Positions 1 through 5,134 of a DNA stretch of 5,151 nucleotides are shown piece after piece. The position numbers and the translations under genes are program-made. The stretch is from Elusimicrobiota bacterium (lineage in GTDB: Bacteria > CG03 > SLGR01 > PWQF01), in NCBI GenBank assembly GCA_003556865.1, contig PWQF01000300.1, positions 1 through 5,151 on the forward strand, given 5' to 3'. Every line of letters begins with the position of its first letter. Positions within the stretch are counted from its first letter, which is position 1. The notes beneath the pieces are model-generated. The model saw nothing but the letters and a program-made list of their open reading frames with translations. It had not been told where the DNA came from and did not search any database.

Positions 1-333
1 AGGTTCCTGGAAGGTAATATAAATGGTTCTTCTCTGGCCGGGTTAAAAACCGGCGGCGGAGCCATTGAAAGAGGCGCTGATAACTACCGGGCCGTGGAAG
101 CTCTGCTGGGCCGGGATCTACTGCTGGCCTCTCTTTCGCTTCAGCTGGATTATTTTACAAATCTGGGCCTTGTCTTCGCATATGAAACTGAAAAAGATAG
201 CGGGTCGGTCTCTCCTTTTTATACCAGCCAGATGGGAGGAGGTCTGGAAATACGGTTTGACTCAAGCGTTCGCAGGGACAGAAATAAAAACTGCACCTAC
301 ACTCTTTTCTCTACCCTTAATTATTATTTCTAA
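1..333 (+). CDS. Outer-membrane beta-barrel protein, C-terminal fragment (5' end missing)
   Basis: The reading frame is open from the first base of the window to a TAA at 331-333, giving 110 residues of a protein whose start lies outside. No specific family is recognised. The visible part has the look of barrel strands: alternating polar and hydrophobic residues with aromatic girdles (LQLDYFTNLGLVFAYE, then MGGGLEIRFDSS), separated by short polar turns. The protein ends in LFSTLNYYF, a strand closing on a terminal phenylalanine, which is the classic C-terminal signature read by the BAM assembly machinery. The inferred location is therefore the outer membrane. No GC-rich hairpin follows the stop, only a T-rich stretch near 341-355, so its terminator is unclear. 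A GTG at 94 in the same frame is an internal valine codon, not a start. Confidence 0.6.
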   Translation, partial: RFLEGNINGSSLAGLKTGGGAIERGADNYRAVEALLGRDLLLASLSLQLDYFTNLGLVFAYETEKDSGSVSPFYTSQMGGGLEIRFDSSVRRDRNKNCTYTLFSTLNYYF

Positions 334-357
334 TATCAGCCCCGCTTTCTTTTTTAA

Positions 358-386
358 TTGACATACATATTAATATATATTAATAT
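358..386 (+). promoter_or_regulatory. Sigma-70-type promoter of the arsR cassette
   Basis: A perfect -35 hexamer TTGACA lies at 358-363, followed after exactly 17 bases by TAATAT at 381-386, a good -10. Transcription would begin about 6-8 bases after the -10, around 392-394, which coincides with the ATG of arsR at 393. The -10 and most of the spacer are covered by a palindrome, as expected for a promoter blocked by a bound ArsR dimer. Confidence 0.75.
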
Positions 387-387
387 G
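366..387. promoter_or_regulatory. 22-bp perfect palindrome, probable ArsR operator
   Basis: Bases 366-387 form a perfect inverted repeat, with left half CATATTAATAT and right half ATATTAATATG. ArsR/SmtB repressors typically bind AT-rich imperfect palindromes of this size across their own promoters. Here the palindrome covers the spacer and the whole -10 element, so binding would exclude RNA polymerase. AT-only palindromes arise easily by chance, but the outer C/G pair, the length and the position favour a real operator. The inferred regulation is autorepression relieved by metalloid binding. Confidence 0.7.
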
Positions 388-392
388 ATAAT

Positions 393-740
393 ATGAAGGC
401 AGGGACTAAAAAAACAGTTACAATATTAAAAGGACTTTCAAATCCCCACCGCCTGAGGGTTTTTATGCTGCTTATTCGGGATGAGTTTTGCGTTTGTGAG
501 CTAAAAGAAATTCTTGGTATAAAACAGTCCCGCATTTCCCATATTATGAGCGAGTTGAGTCACGCCGGCCTGGTAAAAAGCAAAAGAGAGGGAAAGTGGG
601 TTCTGTATTCATTAAATCCTGAGGCTGAAAAAGAGGCTGTAGTAAGAGCCCTGAAAAAAGATGTAAGTTTAGAAGATAAATATTTAAGAAAAATGGAGAG
701 GGTAAAGAAAACCGGCCCCCGGGCCAAAAAATGCGGTTGA
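393..740 (+). CDS. arsR: ArsR/SmtB-family metalloid-responsive repressor
   Basis: This 115-aa winged-helix repressor has the normal length for the family. The order is: N-terminal helix with the family motif LSNPHRLRVFMLL (15-27); metal-binding segment EFCVCEL (31-37) with Cys33 and Cys35, corresponding to the ELCVCDL motif of As(III)-sensing ArsR proteins; recognition helix QSRISHIMSELSHAGLV (45-61); and beta wing REGKWVLYSL (65-74). The third cysteine found three residues further on in E. coli ArsR is absent; another cysteine, Cys114, sits next to the C-terminus. The ATG at 393 is the only sensible start because an in-frame TAA lies at 381-383. It has no Shine-Dalgarno sequence and falls at the predicted transcription start, so the mRNA is probably leaderless. 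The gene overlaps the downstream permease by 10 bases. The ligand is inferred to be As(III) or Sb(III); another thiophilic metal is possible. Confidence 0.88.
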   Translation: MKAGTKKTVTILKGLSNPHRLRVFMLLIRDEFCVCELKEILGIKQSRISHIMSELSHAGLVKSKREGKWVLYSLNPEAEKEAVVRALKKDVSLEDKYLRKMERVKKTGPRAKKCG

Positions 741-1912
741 AAATAAAAGAGAAAAATAAACTTCTTTTAATAATAGCGGTCTTTCTGACTAGTTACTACC
801 TGCCCTTTAGCAGGTTGAATATAACCGGGCCCATTTTGGAGGGGTTAATGATGCTGCAGGAGTATGCCCGGGAGCATATTCTGTTATGTCTTCTTCCCGC
901 CTTTTTTATAGCCGGAGCCATAGCCAGTTTTGTCAGGCAGCAGTCGGTTATAAAATATTTCGGAGCAAAGGCCAAAAAATATGTTTCCTACTCGGTGGCT
1001 TCTGTATCAGGCACCATTCTTGCAGTCTGCTCCTGTACCGTTCTTCCTCTTTTTGCCGGTATTTACAAAAGGGGAGCGGGAATAGGCCCTGCTTCTGCTT
1101 TTCTTTATTCAGGTCCTGCAATAAACGTGCTTGCCATTATACTAACTGCCAGGGTTCTGGGTATGGGGCTTGGTGTAGCCAGGGCGGTAGGAGCAATACT
1201 TTTTTCTATCATTATTGGACTGGCCATGCATTTTATATTTAAAAAAAGCGAAGCTGAAAGAACAGAAGAGACAGCGGGGTTAGACGAGGACTCACAGAGC
1301 AATCGCAGTTTGGGAGTAAATGCTTTCTTTTTTTTCCTGCTGGTGGCAATACTTGTTTTTATGAACTGGAGTTCAGATGTGCATCTTGGCCTGTGGCAGG
1401 CTGTTTATCGCTTTAAATGGTATATAACAGGATCTCTTTTTGTTATGCTGGCTGTACTTATATACAGATGGTTTAAACGGGAAGAGTTAAAAGAATGGGG
1501 TTCTTCCACCTGGGAGTTTGCTAAACTTATTCTTCCTTTATTATTTATAGGTGTTCTTGTTGCGGGTTTTCTTCTGGGCAGACCGGGACAGAAAGCTCTT
1601 ATCCCCGAAAGCTGGATAGCGTCTTTAGTGGGGGGAAACAGTCTCAGGGCAAATCTTTTTGCTTCTGTTGCCGGAGCCCTGATGTATTTTGCCACTCTTA
1701 CCGAAGTGCCCATACTTCAGGGATTAATAGGTTCGGGTATGGGGGAGGGCCCGGCTCTGGCTCTGCTTTTAGCGGGGCCGGCATTGAGTTTGCCTAATAT
1801 GCTGGTTATAAGAACAGTTATGGGCACAAAAAAAACCCTCGTTTTTATAGCCCTGGTGGTTCTTGCTTCAACTGCCGGGGGAGTTTTTTACGGGTACATA
1901 ATAGGGGGGTGA
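731..1912 (+). CDS. arsP: ArsP/DUF318-family (PF03773-type) membrane permease, probable metalloid efflux
   Basis: This 393-aa inner-membrane protein has roughly ten hydrophobic segments (about 50-68, 90-110, 122-141, 146-170, 198-213, 231-246, 264-283, 305-322, 340-360, 369-391) and a short N-terminal one. A charged loop rich in E, D and K lies at about 171-195. Its hallmark is AVCSCTVLPLFAGI (98-111), with Cys100 and Cys102, followed by GPASAFLYSGPAINVLAI (119-136). The second half repeats the pattern as TEVPILQGLI (324-333) and GPALALLLAGPALSLPNML (340-358), so the protein is built from two related halves. Members of this family export trivalent organoarsenicals (ArsP) or other metals; the ArsR neighbour supports a metalloid substrate, but which one is not shown. 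The start codon overlaps the end of arsR and lacks a strong Shine-Dalgarno site, which suggests translational coupling. The gene symbol is a family-level assignment. Confidence 0.82.
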   Translation: MRLKIKEKNKLLLIIAVFLTSYYLPFSRLNITGPILEGLMMLQEYAREHILLCLLPAFFIAGAIASFVRQQSVIKYFGAKAKKYVSYSVASVSGTILAVCSCTVLPLFAGIYKRGAGIGPASAFLYSGPAINVLAIILTARVLGMGLGVARAVGAILFSIIIGLAMHFIFKKSEAERTEETAGLDEDSQSNRSLGVNAFFFFLLVAILVFMNWSSDVHLGLWQAVYRFKWYITGSLFVMLAVLIYRWFKREELKEWGSSTWEFAKLILPLLFIGVLVAGFLLGRPGQKALIPESWIASLVGGNSLRANLFASVAGALMYFATLTEVPILQGLIGSGMGEGPALALLLAGPALSLPNMLVIRTVMGTKKTLVFIALVVLASTAGGVFYGYIIGG

Positions 1913-1951
1913 GCCTTTTCTTAATTAATGCGGAAGAGATAGTTTATAAAC

Positions 1952-1956
1952 GGAGG
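1952..1956 (+). promoter_or_regulatory. Ribosome binding site of the thioredoxin-like gene
   Basis: GGAGG at 1952-1956 lies five bases before the ATG at 1962. It fixes that start over the ATG at 1957, which reaches a stop after two codons. It is the only strong Shine-Dalgarno sequence in the cassette, so this small protein may be made in larger amounts than the permease. Confidence 0.75.
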
Positions 1957-1961
1957 ATGAG

Positions 1962-2198
1962 ATGAAAATAGAAATACTGGGACCCGGATGCCCTAAATGC
2001 AAAAGGCTTGCGAAAAACGCCGAAGAGGCAGCTGCAGAGATGGGGATAGATTTAGAAATTGTCAAGGTAACTAAGATAAAAGATATAATGAACTATGGGG
2101 TAATGATGACCCCGGCTCTACTCATTAACGGTAAGACGAAAGTAAAAGGCAGGATAGCGGATAAAGAGGAGATAAAGAAAATTATTGGCCAGACCTAG
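1962..2198 (+). CDS. Small thioredoxin-like redox-active disulfide protein (CPKC)
   Basis: This 78-aa protein is a minimal thioredoxin fold of the Thioredoxin_3 / 'redox-active disulfide protein 2' type. Strand MKIEILG leads into the active site GPGCPKCKRL with Cys10 and Cys13, followed by a helix (14-27), strand LEIVKVT (31-37), the segment MMTPALLING (48-57) carrying the conserved cis-proline Pro51, a final strand and a C-terminal helix (67-76). It has no signal peptide, so it acts in the cytoplasm. Small proteins of this type commonly sit beside ArsP/DUF318 permeases. Here the spacing from the permease stop is 49 bases, with no terminator or obvious promoter between, so one transcript is likely. 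A plausible role, inferred only from context, is keeping the permease or repressor thiols reduced, or handing a thiol-bound metalloid to the permease. Confidence 0.85.
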   Translation: MKIEILGPGCPKCKRLAKNAEEAAAEMGIDLEIVKVTKIKDIMNYGVMMTPALLINGKTKVKGRIADKEEIKKIIGQT

Positions 2199-2242
2199 TT
2201 TAAATTTAAGCTGATAGTCTCAATTTATTTATATAAGATTTT
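2199..2242. other. Convergent intergenic gap without a recognisable terminator
   Basis: This 44-bp AT-rich gap separates the stops of the thioredoxin-like gene (+) and prfC (-). A weak AT-rich inverted repeat (about 2197-2212, including one G-U type pair) overlaps the end of the + strand gene. It has no GC-rich stem and no following T tract on either strand, so no intrinsic terminator is called. Confidence 0.5.
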
Positions 2243-3862
2243 CTATAAGCCTTCCCCCGGCGGCGATTCCAGAAGTTCTACACCGGGGTTTTCTTTTGCA
2301 TAGTGGCCGGCCGACCAGCTTTCGGCAAAAAGAATGACTTTTCTATCTAAAGAATCTTTTCCTAATGCTGCCCCGTAAGGAAGGGTCTGATACAGTTTTT
2401 CTTCTTTCAGGGAAGTTTGAATCCACCGTAAGGAGTTCCACGGCATTACTTGAAGTTCCGAATCTGCTTTATACTCCTCTTTAAGCCTATATTGCAGAAC
2501 CTCAAACTGCAGGGGACCCACAGCGCCCAGCAGGGGAAGAGTATGGGGGTGATCCTTAACAGTAAAGGCCTGAACCAGGTCTTCGGCTAAAAAATGTTTT
2601 ATTCCCTTGCGAAAAGATTTGTAATTAGAGGGGGACGGATTGTTTATGAAAGCAAAATTTTCAGGCGCAAACCGGGGTATTTCGTTGTAAACAATATCTC
2701 TGGAGGTGGTAAGGGTATCCCCTACCTTAAAATCCTCCCTGCTGACAAATCCCACTATATCTCCCGGATAGGCTGAGTCCAGGGTCTGCCTATCCCTTCC
2801 AAAAACATTATGGGAACTGGATAACCTTATTTCCTTATTCAGACGCTGGTGGCGTATTTTCATCTGCCGGTCAAATTTTCCCGAGCATACCCGGATAAAA
2901 ACCATACGGTCGCGGTGGCGGGGGTCCATGTTTGTCTGAACCTTAAAAACAAAAGCCGAAAAATGAGGGTCAGAGATACTTATCTGTTTTTTTTGGGCTG
3001 TCCTGGGAAAGGGAGGGGTAGAATACTTGAGAAAATTATTAAGCATCAGTTCAACCCCGAAATTATTAAGCGCGCTTCCAAATAAAACAGGAGAAACAAT
3101 ACCCTCCTTTACCAGCTCCCGGTCAAAGCTTCCCGCTACCATATCCATAAGCTGAACTTCCTCTGAAACCCTGGAGTGAAGGTCGGTTCCCAGTATCTCT
3201 TTTGCCTTTTGTGCATTTAAACTGTGAACTGAAACCGGAGCCTTAAATTGCCCGCCCGGGGTTTTTTTAAAGAGATGGACCTTCTTTTCCTCCCGGTCGT
3301 ATATACCCTTGAAATCACGACCGCTGCCCAGGGGCCAGTTAAGGGGATAGGATTGAAGATCCAGCACCTTTTCCAGCTGATCAATCAATGCCAGAGGCTC
3401 TCTTGCCGGTAAGTCCAGCTTGTTGATGAATGTGAAGATCGGTATGCCCCGTTTAGCGCATATTCGGAAAAGCTTGCGGGTCTGGGACTCTATCCCCTTC
3501 CCCGCATCAATTACCATAACTGCGGCATCCGTGGCCATAAGGACCCTGTAAGTGTCTTCTGAAAAATCCCGGTGGCCGGGAGTATCCAGTAAATTCATCT
3601 GATACCCCTTATATTTAAATTTTAAGACTGTAGATGAAATGGAAATTCCCCTCTTTTTTTCAATCTCCATCCAGTCCGAAGCGGTAGCCCGTTCCCTCTT
3701 TCTGGATGTTACCGACCCGGCCAGGTGGAGGGCTCCCCCGTATAAAAGGAATTTTTCGGAAAGGGTTGTCTTTCCGGCGTCCGGATGGGATATAATGGCA
3801 AAGGTTCTCCTCCGGGAGGCTTCCTTTAAAATATCCTGTTGAACTGAATTTTTAATATTCAT
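2243..3862 (-). CDS. prfC: Peptide chain release factor 3 (RF3), translational GTPase
   Basis: This 539-aa protein is close to the 529 aa of E. coli RF3 and appears complete. RF3 is a cytoplasmic GTPase that removes RF1 or RF2 from the ribosome after peptide release. GTPase motifs are clear: P-loop SHPDAGKTTL (25-34), switch I region RGISISSTV (71-79), G3 DTPGH (93-97) with the catalytic histidine His97, and G4 NKLD (147-150). The RF3-specific stretches RRRTFAIISHPDAGKTT and NMDPRHRDRMVF distinguish it from EF-G. A translation-factor domain II and the RF3 C-terminal domain (LGAVGPLQFEVLQYRLKEEY) follow. The residue after NKLD is Leu151, where E. coli RF3 has Arg. The ATG complementary to 3860-3862 places about 17 residues before the conserved RRTFAI, close to the E. 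coli layout. Its Shine-Dalgarno is weak, with only a distant AAGAGAAG. The gene converges on the arsenic-type cassette and diverges from nikR, so it is probably monocistronic. Confidence 0.96.
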   Translation of the reverse strand: MNIKNSVQQDILKEASRRRTFAIISHPDAGKTTLSEKFLLYGGALHLAGSVTSRKRERATASDWMEIEKKRGISISSTVLKFKYKGYQMNLLDTPGHRDFSEDTYRVLMATDAAVMVIDAGKGIESQTRKLFRICAKRGIPIFTFINKLDLPAREPLALIDQLEKVLDLQSYPLNWPLGSGRDFKGIYDREEKKVHLFKKTPGGQFKAPVSVHSLNAQKAKEILGTDLHSRVSEEVQLMDMVAGSFDRELVKEGIVSPVLFGSALNNFGVELMLNNFLKYSTPPFPRTAQKKQISISDPHFSAFVFKVQTNMDPRHRDRMVFIRVCSGKFDRQMKIRHQRLNKEIRLSSSHNVFGRDRQTLDSAYPGDIVGFVSREDFKVGDTLTTSRDIVYNEIPRFAPENFAFINNPSPSNYKSFRKGIKHFLAEDLVQAFTVKDHPHTLPLLGAVGPLQFEVLQYRLKEEYKADSELQVMPWNSLRWIQTSLKEEKLYQTLPYGAALGKDSLDRKVILFAESWSAGHYAKENPGVELLESPPGEGL

Positions 3863-4022
3863 TTATTTGCTATTATCTATTCTTCTCTTTATTAACCCTG
3901 AATTTAAAAATGGGCTGCCTTTTCCCGGGTGAAAATAGTTAATATTTTGTTTTCCATAAGTTATGCCGGCAGTGAATTGCAGTATTATGGTATTTATTAA
4001 GATCAAAAAAATCAAGACTGAC

Positions 4023-4050
4023 TTGACATACAGCCTTAAAGTAATACATT
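4023..4050 (+). promoter_or_regulatory. Candidate promoter of nikR and the downstream receptor gene
   Basis: A perfect -35 TTGACA lies at 4023-4028. The best-spaced -10 is TACATT at 4045-4050, 16 bases away, a moderate match (T, A and final T correct). Transcription would start near 4057, leaving a leader of about 24 bases that contains the nikR ribosome binding site. A candidate NikR palindrome starts at the -10. Confidence 0.55.
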
Positions 4051-4067
4051 TATAAAAAACGTAACAC
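4041..4067. promoter_or_regulatory. Candidate NikR operator, GTAATAC-N13-GTAACAC
   Basis: GTAACAC at 4061-4067 is paired with GTAATAC at 4041-4047 across 13 bases. The exact inverted partner of GTAACAC is GTGTTAC, so the left half matches 5 of 7. From memory of comparative regulon studies, NikR in several non-enteric lineages uses half-sites of this GTGTTAC / GTAACAC type with a spacer of about 13-14 bases. The site overlaps the -10 and the start of the transcript directly before nikR, consistent with nickel-dependent autorepression. Confidence 0.55.
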
Positions 4068-4073
4068 AAGGGG
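4068..4073 (+). promoter_or_regulatory. Ribosome binding site of nikR
   Basis: AAGGGG at 4068-4073 ends seven bases before the ATG at 4081. This is good spacing and supports that start. It directly abuts the candidate NikR operator. Confidence 0.65.
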
Positions 4074-4080
4074 ATTTAAT

Positions 4081-4485
4081 ATGTCGCAGATAAAAAGATT
4101 CGGAGTATCTATTCAGGAAGATTTAGTTAAAGATTTTGACTCTCTTATAAAGAAGAAAGGGTATCCCACCCGCTCCAAGGCCATAGAGGATTTAATAAGG
4201 GAAAAACTGAAAGAAGATGCCCTTGATTCAGGTAAAAAAGGTATAGGAGCAGTAGTTCTTGTCTATGACCATCACCGGAGGGAGTTGGTGGCAAGGCTTA
4301 CAACCATACAGCATGATTTCGGAGGTGTTGTCATATGCACCCAGCACGTTCATCTGGACCATCATAACTGTATGGAAATTTTGGTGGTGAGGGGCAGATA
4401 TGAAATGATGAAAAAACTTACAGACAGACTTAAGGCAGAAAAGGGAGTGAAATCCGCCGCCCTTACCATAGCTGCTTCTGAATGA
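4081..4485 (+). CDS. nikR: Nickel-responsive transcriptional regulator NikR
   Basis: This 134-aa protein is the same size as E. coli NikR (133 aa). An N-terminal ribbon-helix-helix DNA-binding domain spans about 1-45: strand IKRFGVSIQEDLVKDFD, then GYPTRSKAIEDLIREKL. It is followed by a C-terminal ACT-like tetramerisation and nickel-binding domain at about 54-132. All four high-affinity Ni(II) ligands align with E. coli His76, His87, His89 and Cys95: here His78 (in IQHD), His89 and His91 (in QHVHLDHH) and Cys97 (in NCMEI). It therefore should be a functional nickel sensor that binds DNA when loaded. A candidate operator and promoter lie immediately upstream. The TonB-dependent receptor begins 85 bases downstream on the same strand with no terminator between, so the two are probably co-transcribed, and the receptor is a likely target of NikR control. 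Confidence 0.96.
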   Translation: MSQIKRFGVSIQEDLVKDFDSLIKKKGYPTRSKAIEDLIREKLKEDALDSGKKGIGAVVLVYDHHRRELVARLTTIQHDFGGVVICTQHVHLDHHNCMEILVVRGRYEMMKKLTDRLKAEKGVKSAALTIAASE

Positions 4486-4531
4486 AATTTTTTAAGGCAA
4501 ACTGAAGCCGGGAGTTTAAGGTTAATATAAG

Positions 4532-4538
4532 AAAGGAG
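4532..4538 (+). promoter_or_regulatory. Shine-Dalgarno-like AAAGGAG that does not fit the first ATG of the receptor
   Basis: AAAGGAG at 4532-4538 is a strong ribosome binding sequence, but the first in-frame ATG is at 4571, 32 bases away. At normal spacing the in-frame codons are ATC (4547), ATA (4550) and ATA (4553), all rare starts. No ATG, GTG or TTG occurs between 4539 and 4570 in any + frame. Either a rare start is used, or a base has been miscalled, or initiation at 4571 relies on the A-rich leader. Confidence 0.45.
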
Positions 4539-4570
4539 TAAGAGTAATCATAATAAAAAAAAATACATTA

Positions 4571-5134
4571 ATGGCAAGTAGGTGTATTAGATTAGCATTT
4601 CTTATTTGGCTGGGTCTGACTTCAGCGGCTTTTGCCCTTGAGGAAAATCCGGGTTTTGACCTGGGAGAAATTGTAGTCAGGCCTTTTAGTTATGGCCACG
4701 GAATAGAAAATTTGCCTTTTTCATCAAGCATAATTACCTGGAATGAAATAGAAAAAGAGAATATTTTTTCCTTTTCGGAGGCTCTGGATGAACTGCCCGG
4801 AGTTAAAATAAACAGAACCGGGAATTTCGGACGGTCGGATGTGCAGATAAGGGGCCTGGGAGACAGGGGTAGAAAGGTAATGGTTCTGGTGGACGGCAGG
4901 CCGACTAAAATGGGCCTTTTCGGATGCACAATAACCCAGTCACTTCCCGTTGACAATATACAGAGAATCGAGCTGATAAGAGGCCCGGCTTCGGTTCTTT
5001 ACGGTTCCGATGCCCTGGGGGGGGCTGTAAATATAGTTACCCGAAGCAGTCATCAAGAAGGATTTAATACAAATTTCAGGACTTCTTACGGTTCTTTTAA
5101 TACTTACCTACTCACTATGAGCCATAGCGAGTAG
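4571..5134 (+). CDS. TonB-dependent outer-membrane receptor, N-terminal part (signal peptide and plug); 3' end missing
   Basis: The 187 visible residues are the front of a receptor that normally runs to about 600-700 aa. A signal peptide (1-22: R4 and R7, hydrophobic core LAFLIWLGL, cleavage after AFA) exports it. A TonB-box-like EIVV (33-36) follows. The plug domain (about 47-160) contains LDELPGVKI, VQIRGLGDRG, VLVDGRP and the diagnostic IQRIELIRGPASVLYGSDALGGAVNIVTR (130-158). The first barrel strands begin at about 168 (NFRTSYGSFNTYLLTMSHS). The ligand is not visible in the sequence; its position behind nikR suggests nickel or a nickel complex. The stop at 5132-5134 lies in a terminal fold-back and is probably not genuine: native coding sequence likely ends at about 5128, leaving 186 real residues. 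The ATG at 4571 lacks a ribosome binding site, and a start at 4547-4555 would add six to eight residues (IIIKKNTL) to the signal peptide. Confidence 0.88.
   Translation: MASRCIRLAFLIWLGLTSAAFALEENPGFDLGEIVVRPFSYGHGIENLPFSSSIITWNEIEKENIFSFSEALDELPGVKINRTGNFGRSDVQIRGLGDRGRKVMVLVDGRPTKMGLFGCTITQSLPVDNIQRIELIRGPASVLYGSDALGGAVNIVTRSSHQEGFNTNFRTSYGSFNTYLLTMSHSE

Larger units (their letters stand above)
3863..4080. other. Divergent intergenic region between prfC and nikR
   Basis: These 218 AT-rich bases hold the start signals of two divergent genes. The right end carries a clear rightward promoter and candidate NikR site. For prfC the best leftward match on the - strand is TTGATT (complement of 4010-4015), 17 bases, then TACCAT (complement of 3987-3992), which is weak and would leave a leader of roughly 120 bases. 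The - strand is open from 4069 to a TAA touching the prfC start. That 68-codon frame has a hydrophobic stretch but no ribosome binding site and no recognisable homology, so it is not called as a gene. Confidence 0.5.

Noticed and set aside
37..54. GC-rich hairpin GCCGG...CCGGC near the left edge
   Set aside because: It has only a 5-bp perfect stem, no T tract, and lies inside the outer-membrane coding sequence.
65..361. 98-aa open frame on the + strand overlapping the outer-membrane fragment
   Set aside because: It lies in another frame over a segment whose frame 1 has barrel-like strands and a C-terminal Phe signature. Its Trp-rich content has no recognisable fold, and it lacks a ribosome binding site.
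1105..1713. Two - strand frames inside the permease gene
   Set aside because: They are antisense to a clear membrane protein frame, and neither has its own signals or family features.
2197..2212. AT-rich inverted repeat after the thioredoxin-like gene as a terminator
   Set aside because: The stem is almost all A/T with one G-U type pair, and there is no T tract on either strand.
2594..3085. Two + strand frames (60 and 78 aa) inside prfC
   Set aside because: They are antisense shadows of a full-length, strongly conserved RF3 frame.
3863..4069. 68-codon - strand frame with a hydrophobic stretch just before prfC
   Set aside because: It covers the whole divergent regulatory region, including the nikR promoter. 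It has no ribosome binding site or recognisable family, and AT-rich DNA readily encodes such Ile/Leu-rich stretches.
4499..4517. AAACT...AGTTT stem after nikR as a terminator, with TTTAAGG repeated at 4491 and 4515
   Set aside because: It is a five-base weak stem with a nine-base loop and no following T run. The 7-base direct repeat is short enough to be chance.
4555..4563. Run of nine A upstream of the receptor as a phase-variation switch
   Set aside because: No ATG, GTG or TTG lies between the ribosome-binding-like site and the run in any frame, so changing the run length would not switch a canonical start in or out of frame.
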